NCBI GenBank assembly: GCA_036971475.1
Contig: JBAIZL010000006.1
Coordinates: forward strand, 59,070,898-59,134,897
Direction: 5' to 3'
Length of the DNA stretch: 64,000 nucleotides
From: Prosapia bicincta
Lineage: Eukaryota > Arthropoda > Insecta > Hemiptera > Cercopidae
Below, piece after piece: positions 10,808 through 23,609 of this stretch. Position numbers and translations under genes: made by a program. Numbering within the stretch: position 1 is the first letter of the stretch; every line of letters starts with the position of its first letter. The notes beneath the pieces are model-generated. The model made no database searches, had not been told where the DNA came from, and worked only from the letters and a program-made list of their open reading frames with translations.

Positions 10808-12774
10808 TATATTAACAAATTATTACAAATTAACCCCCACACTATATAGGCTGTACACTGCCTAGTGTTCTTTTAAACATTTACAAACTAGATGTTTACA
10901 CGCTGTAATATTTTAATGTCTAATGAGATAAAAACGAAAAAGCGCTTATTTCGACTTTTTGCCCGTTTTACCCGTTTAAAATTAAAAATTTTACAAAATC
11001 CTTTGTTTTGCGCCTCTAAAATACTAACTTATTTTCAAAATGTAGTAATACCTCTAACCCTAAAAGTACTTGCTATTTGCAAGATATTAGTGTTTAAATA
11101 AGTCACTGTAGTAACGCACAATAAACGAGAAATGCTGCGATTGCCCGTAACTTTGCAGCAACACGACTTAGCATTATTCTACCCACTGCTTTTTCACGAA
11201 TCCTTCAATTGATACTTATAAAAGTTAACTTTTTCTTTCTATATAAGCAAGCCTTTATTAACGGCTATGTTGTATCTGTATTTTATTACACCCGTGCAGT
11301 ATTGTAGCATCCTTTTTAATTGTTAAGTATTTGTTAATAAGTTTCTCTTTAAATTGAATTTTTTAAACATTTAATTATTGAGATAATGTTATAATAACAG
11401 TTCTCAATAATTAACAACGTTTTTAAATTATAAAATTTATTAGATTGAAATCGTTAGGTTTGAAATTTATATTAAGGTTCTATTTGAAAGAATCAAGTTA
11501 TATTAAAATATCAATATTTAGTTTATAGAAAATCCGATGAGCGCTTAGTTAATATAATAACAACGAACTACACATCCATTAACACCAAGCAGTATAAACA
11601 TGCATGAATTTAGTATAAGGAAGTCTATAGACAAACTTTTCGTATTGTCTTCGGAGTGTAATGCGTATGGTTCATTGTATCAGACAATGCGAAATGGCAG
11701 ACGTGGAAATGTACTTCGATTTAACTCTATAAAGCTGGTGTTTAGGTAATTTATTATGTATATATTATAACTTATCTTTGCCAATACGTTGGGCGTCAAA
11801 TTATAACTTAACTTTTGTTATAATTTAATTTATAATTACTGTTATTTATTTACCTTACCTATTAATGTCACACCTTCAGGTTTATAAAAGAACTAACAAT
11901 CTGATCAATTTTTAAACATCACTTGCATTTATTCTCTACAATTATTTCTACACATTATTCCTAATTTATATTAATATTGTGCAGTGACAGGCTTGATATC
12001 TTAATTAAAATTACAATGATAAAAAAGGTGGACTTCTGAGGCTTTAGATTCTAGTAGAATAACATAAAAAAAAACAGTATTAAAATTTTATTCTTGCTCT
12101 CGGGGTCGCTATTCTGGGAACTTTGCTTTTAAATTAGAAATGGTGACTAGAATAAATTTTATAAATTTTTATGAACTTAAAATTTGTTTTAAACTAAAAG
12201 ATAGATGTTTGTTGGCTACACTTATTTTCAAATATACTTATTGTTTTGAAGAGTCCCTGGAATCCTTGCTTGTTCACTTCCGCGCTAACACTTGATAAAA
12301 AAAAACTTACTCTATATTTCAAAAAAAAAACTTTTACGTCGCACTTTACTAAATTTTACTTATAAAACAAACTTGACTTAATTTAACAAAATTCTCCCTT
12401 TACAACGCTTCGGTCCTGGTCCCCACCAACCTGCCTGCCTTTCTCCGAGACGCTCTTCCAAAAAACCTCCCCTAAACTCCCCGATCATTTAGTTTTTATG
12501 AAATCTAATCTCTCCCACTACCACCAATACGTTCTTTGTCAGTTTCCCACAGTTCTACAATTAGCCAAACCAAACGGTACACGGTTAATTCCCCAGGCTA
12601 TATCGGCCACTGGATTTCCCATCTTAACAAGCCTTGGCTCTTTGTCGATTTGCCGGACCACCACTTATAAACTTCCTGGAAAAGAATAATGACCTGCTTT
12701 GGTACCTGCTTTGTCCGCACTAGAAAACTATTTGTATTTTCTTAATTTAGTCTAAAGCCTCGTACTTTATGTTA
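10808..12774. other. Unassigned AT-rich DNA
   Basis: No gene recognised on either strand. A more GC-balanced patch around 12410-12690 contains a 63-codon open frame (12498-12689) without recognisable features. It could be an old transposon fragment, but nothing diagnostic is visible. Confidence 0.4.
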
Positions 12775-12776
12775 TA

Positions 12777-12837
<61 letters not shown>
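12775..12837. repeat. (TA)n microsatellite
   Basis: Nearly pure TA dinucleotide run with a single C interruption. It abuts the left end of the foldback element at 12869. Confidence 0.95.
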
Positions 12838-12841
<4 letters not shown>

Positions 12842-12868
12842 TAAAATACGTTTTCTTGTTTAATAATT

Positions 12869-13058
12869 TAAAACAACACAGGTTATTATTCAAATACAAG
12901 AATATTTATTATTTTATATCCAAAGCTTTTCGTTGGCAAACAGTATCAACATCATCAGGAATGAACATTTTCATTCCTGATGATGTTGGTACTGTTTGCC
13001 AACGAAAAGCTTTGGATATAAAATAATAAATATTCTTGTATTTGAATAACCTGTGTTG

Positions 13059-13062
<4 letters not shown>
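12869..13062. mobile_element. Short foldback element (near-perfect palindrome)
   Basis: Two arms of about 90 bases are inverted copies of one another (AAAACAACACAGGTTATTAT at the left, complement ...CTGTGTTGTTTT at the right) around a tiny centre near 12965. Both outer ends run into (TA)n. Each arm carries a CTGATGA - GTTGG - 9-base loop - CCAAC - GAAA pattern (plus-strand copy at 12977-13007), similar to a hammerhead ribozyme core. In the left arm one loop-side base of the stem differs. There is no coding capacity. Confidence 0.75.

Positions 13063-13121
<59 letters not shown>
13063..13121. repeat. (TA)n microsatellite
   Basis: Pure TA run separating the foldback element at 12869-13062 from the terminal-inverted-repeat element at 13121. 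Confidence 0.95.
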
Positions 13122-13123
<2 letters not shown>

Positions 13124-13825
13124 AATTAAAAATATTTCAAAAACAAGAATACTTTTAATGAATATATTTATTCAAAGCTTTTCGCCGATAAAATAGTACC
13201 AGCATCTTCAGGAAAATAATTATCTAATAAAATATTTTTACAAAATATTGTGAAGTATTGTAATGAATTTGCAGTAATAAAATGCGATTAATAAATACAT
13301 TGGAAAGATTTGGGCACATACAAAACATTCTTTAGGCTAACAATGTGCAATTAACTTTCAAAATCTACAGTTATATTACATACAGTTTATCTTCCCTTAA
13401 ACGTATTAATTATTGTGAAATTTGTTTTGGAATGTTTCTAAATTCCGTAGTTTGAATTGCAAAAGTTGTTCGTAGGAAAATTACAAACCAGAAAGTTTTT
13501 GTTAGTTAATATAATGAGTACAAGCAACAATATAACCAGAAATAGTTCAGACCACACAGGCCTGAAATATCGACTTTGTATTTATACTCTAAAATATCCT
13601 CAAGTTCCATTAATATATAATATTTTTCCATCCTTGAAGGAATACGTATCAGCTAATATATATATTTTAGAATTTTAATAGCTTAATAGTATTTTGTAAA
13701 CATATTTTATTAGATAATTATTTTCCTGAAGATGCTGGTACTATTTTATCGGCGAAAAGCTTTCAATAAATATATTCATTAAAAGTATTCTTGTTTTTGA
13801 AATATTTTTAATTTATTAACTATAT
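13121..13825. mobile_element. Composite element with about 110-bp terminal inverted repeats
   Basis: The left arm (13121-13233) and right arm (13704-13820) are inverted copies sharing AATATTTCAAAAACAAGAAT at the outside and TTATTTTCCTGAAGATGCTG (right-arm sense) at the inside. The interior holds family C (13238-13604) and a piece of family B (13605-13680). Each arm encodes CTGAAGA - GCTGG - loop - TCGGC - GAAA (right arm 13726-13757). It is flanked by (TA)n on the left and lies close to (TA)n at 13851. It is probably a non-autonomous foldback that has captured or been invaded by other repeats. Confidence 0.65.
13238..13604 (+). repeat. Dispersed repeat family C, copy 2
   Basis: Nearly identical to 9671-10037 with scattered substitutions and a 4-base insertion (ATAT) near 13373. 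It sits between the inverted arms at 13121 and 13820. Confidence 0.75.
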
Positions 13826-13847
13826 TACAAGAAAACATATCACCATA

Positions 13848-13850
<3 letters not shown>

Positions 13851-13903
<53 letters not shown>
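13851..13903. repeat. (TA)n microsatellite
   Basis: Pure TA run bordering dispersed repeat family A on its right. Confidence 0.95.
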
Positions 13904-13907
<4 letters not shown>

Positions 13908-14275
13908 ATAATTTTCAATCGTTATTAAAATACTTTGTATTCATCAACTCAAGTTCAAGTACATTTTTTTAAACTTGTAGTGGATGACACTTGATGTTAA
14001 TACAGTTTTTTCAATATATTAAATAGAGGCATGTATGCAATACAGTTACTTTGCCCCATTTTGCTTAAAATTAATTAACATATGACTTCATAAAACAGCT
14101 GATTTTATGTTATAGGTTTTGAGCTAGATCACCTGTTTTAACGCATAGGCTATGTTACTTTATTTAAATTAATTGTAATTATTTAATAAAAATTAACTAA
14201 ATAAAATGTTCCTCTGTTGAGCTAAGTAGAAACTGATTTAAAAAAAATTGTTTATATTACTTGTTAATAATCATT
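13904..14275 (+). repeat. Dispersed repeat family A, copy 1
   Basis: The stretch starts TTTTCAATCGTTATTAAAATAC after a (TA)n tract and runs through GTGGATGACACTTGATGTTA and AAAACAGCTGATTTTATGTT to TATATTACTTG. The same order of landmarks recurs at 15910-16335 and 58530-58950, and inverted at 57785-58165 and 53370-54150. No coding sequence. Confidence 0.75.
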
Positions 14276-15217
14276 CGCAAAATAATCCAGATACTAAAAA
14301 GTGTTTTTTTTCTAATTAACATTTATTAAGTAGTAAAATGAACACAAACTCGCAAATAAAAATATTTATTTGAACAGACCGGTTTCAGTGATAAATTAAT
14401 CATCTTCATTGAGTACAACGTATGAGATAAGTATTGCAATTGTAGTTTTATTTTTACAATGAAATAAAAACCGTGACTCACAGCCATACTCAAATATTAT
14501 CTTGTTTAGAAGCATTACCACGAAATAAAACCAATAAAAGAGGAATTTATTACGTCAAATATGTCGAATAAGATAAATATTTCTTTATTGTATTTACCAG
14601 CCTTTGTTTAATAATTGTTTTACAAATTTATAGAAGTTTTACAAGTCTGCGCCGATCGCTTTTTGCATTAATTTTAAATAATAGCTTACATAGGAGTAAG
14701 GCAGGCCTAAGAAACATTTTGTTTACGTGTTGCTACGTGAACTGTCGGTTATATTAGTGGGGTATTAAATTACTTATTTACCAAGAAATAGTGTTTTATA
14801 AAGCTCTTGCAAACTCTGGTCGGCCTTGTAAAGAAAGCCTTTTGGAAGGCTTCCCTGGAAATTACTAACATCCGCTCTGCGTGTTGGTACTAAAAATGTT
14901 TCAAAACCTTCTGAAACTTCAAGAATCAAACAATACAAAATATCCGAATGTCATGTTTCCAACATGTCGACTAATGCCGACTACCTGTAAAATAAAAGAA
15001 ATTATTTATCAAAATCAATACGAGATTTTATCAATAAAGTATTACAACATTTTATTTATCAACATGTAGTTCTTACATAAATTGCCTTGTTCCTATATAC
15101 GTTTAATCATACGGAATGTTTACCGATATTCCGCACCTAGATATTGGTCATTAATTGCATTGTTATTTATTTTAAGGCCGAACATTTGTTACTTTAAAAT
15201 TGCTTGTTGATATTTCC

Positions 15218-15220
<3 letters not shown>
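14276..15220. other. Unassigned DNA with short repeat traces
   Basis: No gene recognised. Near 14375-14415 the minus strand reads ATGAAGATGATTAATTTATC followed by ACTGAAACCGGTC. This loosely resembles the inner motif of the foldback elements but is too diverged to classify. A 62-codon frame at 14881-15069 has no recognisable features. Confidence 0.35.

Positions 15221-15290
<70 letters not shown>
15221..15290. repeat. (TA)n microsatellite
   Basis: Pure TA run immediately left of a family B repeat. Confidence 0.95.
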
Positions 15291-15294
<4 letters not shown>

Positions 15295-15436
15295 CTGTAT
15301 ACGAATAGTTATTAAAGCCGAAACAGCGATTTTATGCACTGCAGAATGAACGGATATACTCCAGATAATAACTATTCATCATATTTTTCCATCCTTGAAG
15401 GAATACGTATCAGCTAATATATATATTTTAGAATTT
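15291..15436 (+). repeat. Dispersed repeat family B fragment
   Basis: It shares CACTGCAGAATGAACGGAT or a close variant, ACTCCAGATA and CATATTTTTCCATCC with the right arm of the palindrome at 17715-17932 and its flank, then CTTGAAGGAATACGTATCAG with 13605-13680. It directly abuts a (TA)n tract, as the other copies abut (CA)n. Confidence 0.65.
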
Positions 15437-15909
15437 TAATAGATTAAATTGCCGACATTTTATAACACAATAATATCACAAATAAAACTTTGCATTGTAT
15501 CCTAATTATATGGAGAATTAACATCGTTGATTATAAAAGTTAGCAAACAAATTAGTTTAATTTATCAAGTAAGTAACCACTACATTTACTGTCATTGCAA
15601 ATATTATCAATTCAACAAAACATTTAAACATGTATTTTTAAAGGTTGTGCAATTATTGAAATACAAACATATTTCACATTATTTTCAGTACTTGGTATTG
15701 TATTAAGGCTGGTTTCGGAATCGTCTTTCCCCTGCTTTCCTAAAGCCATCGAAGCATCGATGATAGGTTCGTTCCGATCCCCAGTTCCTGTTATACTTAC
15801 TTCTGCTGCTCCAAGTTCCAATCTTATCTTCCCATTCTTTGCGACGTTTCTGGGCTATTCATGTCTGCAAAGACTGCAATTTCTCCTTTCCCGGTGCTGT
15901 TAGTGACGT
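15437..15909. other. Unassigned DNA with short minus-strand open frames
   Basis: On the minus strand around 15700-15860 one frame reads RKEWEDKIGTWSSRSKYNRN and continues to a stop. It looks more like coding-derived sequence than its surroundings, but no family is recognised. A second overlapping frame (15624-15821) is equally anonymous. This may be a decayed transposon or gene fragment. Confidence 0.25.
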
Positions 15910-16335
15910 TTTTCAATTCCTTTTAGTAGTTCACTCTCTCCTTATATATATATATATCTTGTCCAAATTTTCAATCGTTAATAGAATACATTTTATTCCT
16001 CCACTTAAGTTCAAATACATTTTTTAAAACTTGTAGTGGATGACACTTGATGTTAATACAGTTTTTTTCAGATATTAATTCATTAATTACATTTAGAGAA
16101 TTAAGTTTAGTTTTATATGGAAGGAAAACGTTTATTTCATCCCATTTGTCATAAAATGATTGATATCAAGATTTGATAGAACAGCTGATTTTATGTTTAG
16201 GTTATGTGGTAGAACAGCTGTTTTAGCGCAAAGGTTTTGTTTACTATGTTAACTGTTAGGTTAACTAAAATAAAAATTTTCTGCATTGGCGTAAGTAGGA
16301 ATTAACTTGAAAGTTTTTTATATTACTTGCTCATA
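15910..16335 (+). repeat. Dispersed repeat family A, copy 2, with internal (TA)n
   Basis: The box TTCAATTCCTTTTAGTAGTT and CACTCTCTCC precedes a short TA tract at 15942-15957. The box TTTTCAATCGTTAATAGAAT follows, and then the family A body, including GTGGATGACACTTGATGTTA and ACAGCTGATTTTATG, to TTATATTACTTG. The microsatellite is internal to the repeat. Confidence 0.72.
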
Positions 16336-17692
<1,357 letters not shown>

Positions 17693-17714
17693 ATATATGA
17701 TGAATAGTTACTGT

Positions 17715-17932
17715 ACTATCTGGAGTACATCCGTTCATTCTGCAGTCCATAAATTCGCAGTTCCGACGTTTCGCTAGAATCTCATCCAGCATTGACGAGG
17801 TGAACCCAACAACAGTAGTCTCGCTCTGCTACTGTTGTTCGGTTCACCTCGTCAATGCTGGATGAGATTCTAGCGAAACGTCGGAACTGCGAATTTATGG
17901 ACTGCAGAATGAACGGATGTACTCCAGATAGT
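17715..17932. mobile_element. Near-perfect 104-bp-arm palindrome (family B foldback)
   Basis: Arms 17715-17818 and 17829-17932 are inverted complements with a single visible mismatch (GAACCCAAC versus GAACCGAAC) around a 10-base centre. The right arm contains GATTCTAGCGAAACGTCGG and ends ATGTACTCCAGATAGT. Microsatellite (CA)n tracts border the element on both sides. Related partial copies lie at 15291 and 13605. Such perfection implies recent formation or active homogenisation. No ORF. Confidence 0.85.
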
Positions 17933-17976
17933 ATCTAGTCATCATATTTTTCCATCCGTGAAGGAATACGTATCAG

Positions 17977-18153
<177 letters not shown>

Positions 18154-18824
18154 TTATGAGTAGTAAAAAAACTCCACTTCCCTTTAAGTTTATCTCTCAA
18201 CATGACATTTATTTTCTTTAGATCAGCATTTCAGTTTTATTAGACCACCTTTAAGGAGGTTTAATTAAAATTAGATAAAAACAGTGAGCTGCTATCGTAG
18301 AGTAACCTTATCTACATAGATATGGACACCTAGGAGAGACAATCAAATAATTAAAATTTATGAGCTTCCATTTATATTATGACTAATTTTTAAACGAATC
18401 ACCCCATAATTAATGCGGGACAAGTAACACTGTCCCTTCGGCCTTGACAATGTATGTCTGACAGGTCTTCTCAGGGAAGGAGGGGGTTTGGTGTTTACCG
18501 AGGATTCAGCGTCTGCATATCGTAACACTGGTTGTGGTTAGGAATGTAGGATCAGGTCTTTCAGTAGAGGACAGGGTTAAAGATAGGTGTTGATAATAAT
18601 TTATTTTTATCCACGTCAGGGCAATTGTTAAGATGTTTGACGCTCATGACGAAGGAGAGGGGGGAGAGAGGAGAGAGTGTAGGTGCGATGCAGAGAATCT
18701 CCACTGCGCCAGGTGGATCTGCAAGTTAGCTATATGAATATTTTTGCATTGTATTAAAAAGGTTTTCTGAGTTGAAGGACGCTCTCCTGTAAAGGGAGAT
18801 TTCTGGCTCCGGATTAATAATTCT
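18154..18824. other. Unique-looking left flank of the satellite
   Basis: More GC-balanced than surrounding DNA, without an ORF of note or a recognised element. It contains a purine-rich patch near 18650-18680. The satellite starts abruptly after GGATTAATAATTC with the unit landmark TTAGGCGACG. Confidence 0.45.
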
Positions 18825-19659
18825 TAGGCGACGAATGTTCTAATGTGTAGAGCCATTTTACTGTTATCCTACAGGTCCAAGGCATGATTGCATTCACCAC
18901 CGTTAGGCGACGAATGTTCTAATGTGTAGTGCCATTTTACTGTTATCCTACAGGTCCAAGGTATGATTGCATTCACCACCGTTAGGCGACGAATGTTCTA
19001 ATGTGTAGAGCCATTTTACTGTTATCTTACAGGTCCAAGGTACGATTGTATTCATCACCGTTAGGTGACGAATGTTCTAATGTGTAGAGCCATTTTACTG
19101 TTATCCTACAGGTCCAAGGTACGGTTGCATTCACCACCGTTAGGCGACGAATGTTCTAATGTATTGAGCCATTTTACTGTTATCCTACAGGTCCAAGGTA
19201 CGATTGCATTCACCACCGTAAGGCGACGAATGTTCTAATGTATTGAGCCATTTTACTGTTATCCTATAGGTCCAAGGTATGATTGCATTCACCACCGTTA
19301 GGCGACAAATGTTCTAATGTGTAGAGTCATTTTACTGTTATCCTACAGGTCCAAGGTAAGGTTGCATTCACCACCGTTAGGCGACGAATGTTCTAATGTG
19401 TAGAGCCATTTTACTGTTATCCTACAGGTCAAAGGTACGGTTGCATTCACCACCGTTAGGCGACGAATGTTCTAATGTGTAGAGCCATTTTACTGTTATC
19501 CTACAGGTCCAAGGTACGGTTGCATTCACCAACGTAAGGCGACGAATGTTCTAATGTATTGAGCCATTTTACTGTTATCCTACAGGTCCAAGGTACGATT
19601 GCATTCACCAACGTAAGGCGACGAATGTTATAATGTATTGAGCCATTTTACTGTTATCC

Positions 19660-22600
19660 TACAGGTCCAAGGTACGGTTGCATTCACCACCGTTAGGCGA
19701 CGAATGTTCTAATGTGTAGAGCCATTTTACTGTTATCCTACACGTCCAAGGTACGATTGCATTCACCACCGTTAGGCGACGAATGTTCTAATGTGTAGAG
19801 CCATTTTACTGTTATCCTACAGATCCAAGGTACGATTGCATTCACCACCGTTAGGCGACGAATGTTCTAATGTATTGAGCCATTTTACTGTTATCCTATA
19901 GGTCCAAGGTACGATTGCATTCACCAACGTAAGGCGACGAATGTTCTAATGTATTGAGCCATTTTACTGTTATCCTACAGGTCCAAGGTACGGTTGCATT
20001 CACCACCGTTAGGCGACGAATGTTCTAATGTGTAGAGCCATTTTACTGTTATCCTACACGTCCAAGGTACGATTGCATTCACCACCGTTAGGCGACGAAT
20101 GTTCTAATGTGTAGAGCCATTTTACTGTTATCCTACAGATCCAAGGTACGATTGCATTCACCACCGTTAGGCGACGAATGTTCTAATGTGTAGAGCCATT
20201 TTACTGTTATCCTATAGATCCAAGGTACGATTGCATTCACCACCGTTAGGCGACGAATGTTCTAATGTGTAGAGCCATTTTACTGTTATCCTACAGATCC
20301 AAGGTACGATTGCATTCACCACCGTTAGGCGACGAATGTTCTAATGTGTAGAGCCATTTTACTGTTATCCTACAGATCCAAGGTACGGTTGCATTCACCA
20401 CCGTTAGGCGACGAATGTTCTAATGTGTAGAGCCATTTTACTGTTATCCTACAGATCCAAGGTACGATTGCATTCACCACCGTTAGGTGACGAATGTTCT
20501 AATGTGTAGAGCCATTTTACTGTTATCCTACAGCTCCAAGGTACGGTTGCATTCACCACCGTTAGGCGACGAATGTTCTAATGTATTGAGCCATTTTACT
20601 GTTATCTTACAGGTCCAAGGTACGATTGCATTCACCACCGTAAGGCGACGAATGTTCTAATGTATTGAGCCATTTTACTGTTATCCTATAGGTCCAAGGT
20701 ATGATTGCATTCACCACCGTTAGGCGACGAATGTTCTAATGTGTAGAGTCATTTTACTGTTATCCTACAGGTCCAAGGTAAGGTTGCATTCACCACCGTT
20801 AGGGGACGAATGTTCTAATGTGTAAAGCCATTTTACTGTTATCTTACAGGTCCAAGAAACGATTGCATTCATCACCGTTAGGTGACGAATGTTCTAATGT
20901 GTAGAGCCATTATACTGTTATCCTACAGGTCCAAGGTACGGTTGCATTCACCACCGTTAGGCGACGAATGTTCTAATGTATTGAGCCATTTTACTGTTAT
21001 CCTACAGGTCCAAGGTACGATTGCATTCACCAACGTAAGGCGACGAATGTTCTAATGTATTGAGCCATTTTACTGTTATCCTACAGGTCCAAGGTACGGT
21101 TGCATTCACCACCGTTAGGCGACGAATGTTCTAATGTGTAGAGCCATTTTACTGTTATCCTACAGGTCCAAGGTACGATTGCATTCACCACCGTTAGGCG
21201 ACGAAGGTTCTAATGTGTAGAGCCATTTTACTGTTATCCTACAGGTCCAAGGTACGATTGCATTCACCACCGTTAGGCGACGAAGGTTCTAATGTGTAGA
21301 GCCATTTTACTGTTATCCTACAGGTCCAAGGTACGATTGCATTCACCACCGTTAGGCGACGAAGGTTCTAATGTGTAGAGCCATTTTACTGTTATCCTAC
21401 AGGTCCAAGGTACGATTGCATTCACCACCGTTAGGCGACGAAGGTTCTAATGTGTAGAGCCATTTTACTGTTATCCTACAGATCCAAGGTACGATTGCAT
21501 TCACCAACGTAAGGCGACGAATGTTCTAATGTATTGAGCCATTTTACTGTTATCCTACAGGACCAAGGTACGGTTGCATTCACCACCGTTAGGCGACGAA
21601 TGTTCTAATGTGTAGAGCCATTTTACTGTTATCCTACAGGTCCAAAGTACGGTTGCATTCACCACCGTTAGGCGACGAGGGTTCTAATGTGTAGAGCCAT
21701 TTTACTGTTATCCTACAGATCCAAGGTACGATTGCATTCACCACCGTTAGGCGACGAATGTTCTAATGTGTAGAGCCATTTTACTGCTATCCTATAGATC
21801 CAAGGTACGATTGCATTCACCACCGTTAGGCGAGGAATGTTCTAATGTGTAGAGCCATTTTACTGTTATCCTACAGATCCAAGGTACGATTGCATTCACC
21901 ACCGTTAGGCGACGAATGTTCTAATGTGTAGAGCCATTTTACTGTTATCCTACAGATCCAAGGTACGGTTGCATTCACCACCGTTAGGCGACGAATGTTC
22001 TAATGTGTAGAGCCATTTTACTGTTATCCTACAGGTCCAAGGCATGATTGCATTCACCACCGTTAGGCGACGAATGTTCTAATGTGTAGAGCCATTTTAC
22101 TGTTATCCTACAGATCCAAGGTACGATTGCATTCACCACCGTTAGGCGACGAATGTTCTAATGTGTAGAGCCATTTTACTGTTATCCTACAGGTCCAAGG
22201 TACGATTGCATTCACCACCGTTAGGCGACGAATGTTGTAATGTGTAGAGCCATTTTACTGTTATCCTACAGGTCCAAGGTACGATTCCATTTACCATCTT
22301 TAGGCGACGAATGTTGTAATGTGTAGAGCCATTTTACTGTTATCCTACAGGTCCAAGGCACGGTTGCATTCACCACCGTTAGGCGACGAATTATCAAATG
22401 TGTAGAGCCATTTTATTGTTATCCTATAGGTCCAAGGTACGGCTGCATTCACCACCGTTAGGCGACGAATGTTCTAATGTGTAGAGCCATTTTACTGTTA
22501 TCCTACACGTCCAAGGTACGATTGCATTCACCACCGTTAGGCGACGAATGTTCTAATGTGTAGAGTCATTTTACTGTTATCCTACAGGTCCAAGGTAAGG

Positions 22601-23130
22601 TTGCATTCACCACCGTTTGGCGACGAATGTTCTAATGTGTAGAGCCATTTTACTGTTATCTTACAGGTCCAAGGTACGATTGCATTCACCACCGTTAGGC
22701 GACGAATGTTCTAATGTATTGAGCCATTTTACTGTTATCCTACAGGTCCAAGGAACGATTGTATTCACCAACGTAAGGCGACGAATGTTCTAATGTATTG
22801 AGCCATTTTACTGTTATCCTACAGGTCCAAGGTAAGGTTGCATTCACCACCGTTTGGCGACGAATGTTCTAATGTGTAGAGCCATTTTACTGTTATGTTA
22901 CAGGTCCAAAGTACGGTTGAATTCACCACCGTTAGGCAACGAATGTTCTAATGTGTAGAGCCATTTTACTGTTATCCTACAGGTCCAAAGTACGGTTGCA
23001 TTCACCACCGTTAGGCGACGAATGTTCTAATGTGTAGAGCCATTTTACTGTTATCCTACAGGTCCAAAGTACGGTTGCATTCACCACCGTTAGGCGACGA
23101 ATGTTCTAATGTGTAGAGCCATTTTACTGT
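19660..23130. repeat. Satellite block duplication 1, left copy
   Basis: About 44 units whose pattern of variants recurs at 23610-27160 at an offset of 3950 bases (50 units). After one extra unit in the right copy near 26142-26220 the offset becomes 4029 (51 units). Boundaries are set where variants stop matching. Confidence 0.8.
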
Positions 23131-23609
23131 TATCCTATAGGTCCAAGGTATGATTGCATTCACCACCGTTAGGCGACGAATGTTCTAATGTGTAGAGCCA
23201 TTTTACTGTTATCCTACAGATCCAAGGTACGATTGCATTCACCACCGTTAGGCGACGAATGTTCTAATGTGTAGAGCCATTTTACTGTTATCCTACAGGT
23301 CCAAAGTACGATTGCATTCACCACCGTTAGGCGACGAATGTTCTAATGTGTAGAGCCATTTTACTGTTATCCTACAGATCCAAGGTACGATTGCATTCAC
23401 CACCGTTAGGCGACGAATGTTCTAATGTGTAGAGCCATTTTACTGTTATCCTACAGATCCAAGGTACGGTTGCATTCACCACCGTTAGGCGACGAATGTT
23501 CTAATGTGTAGAGCCATTTTACTGTTATCCTACAGATCCAAGGTACGATTGCATTCACCACCGTTAGGTGACGAATGTTCTAATGTGTAGAGCCATTTTA
23601 CTGTTATCC

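Noticed and set aside
15624..15860. Overlapping minus-strand frames with coding-like composition
   Set aside because: No recognisable family, and two frames compete; left as unassigned DNA.
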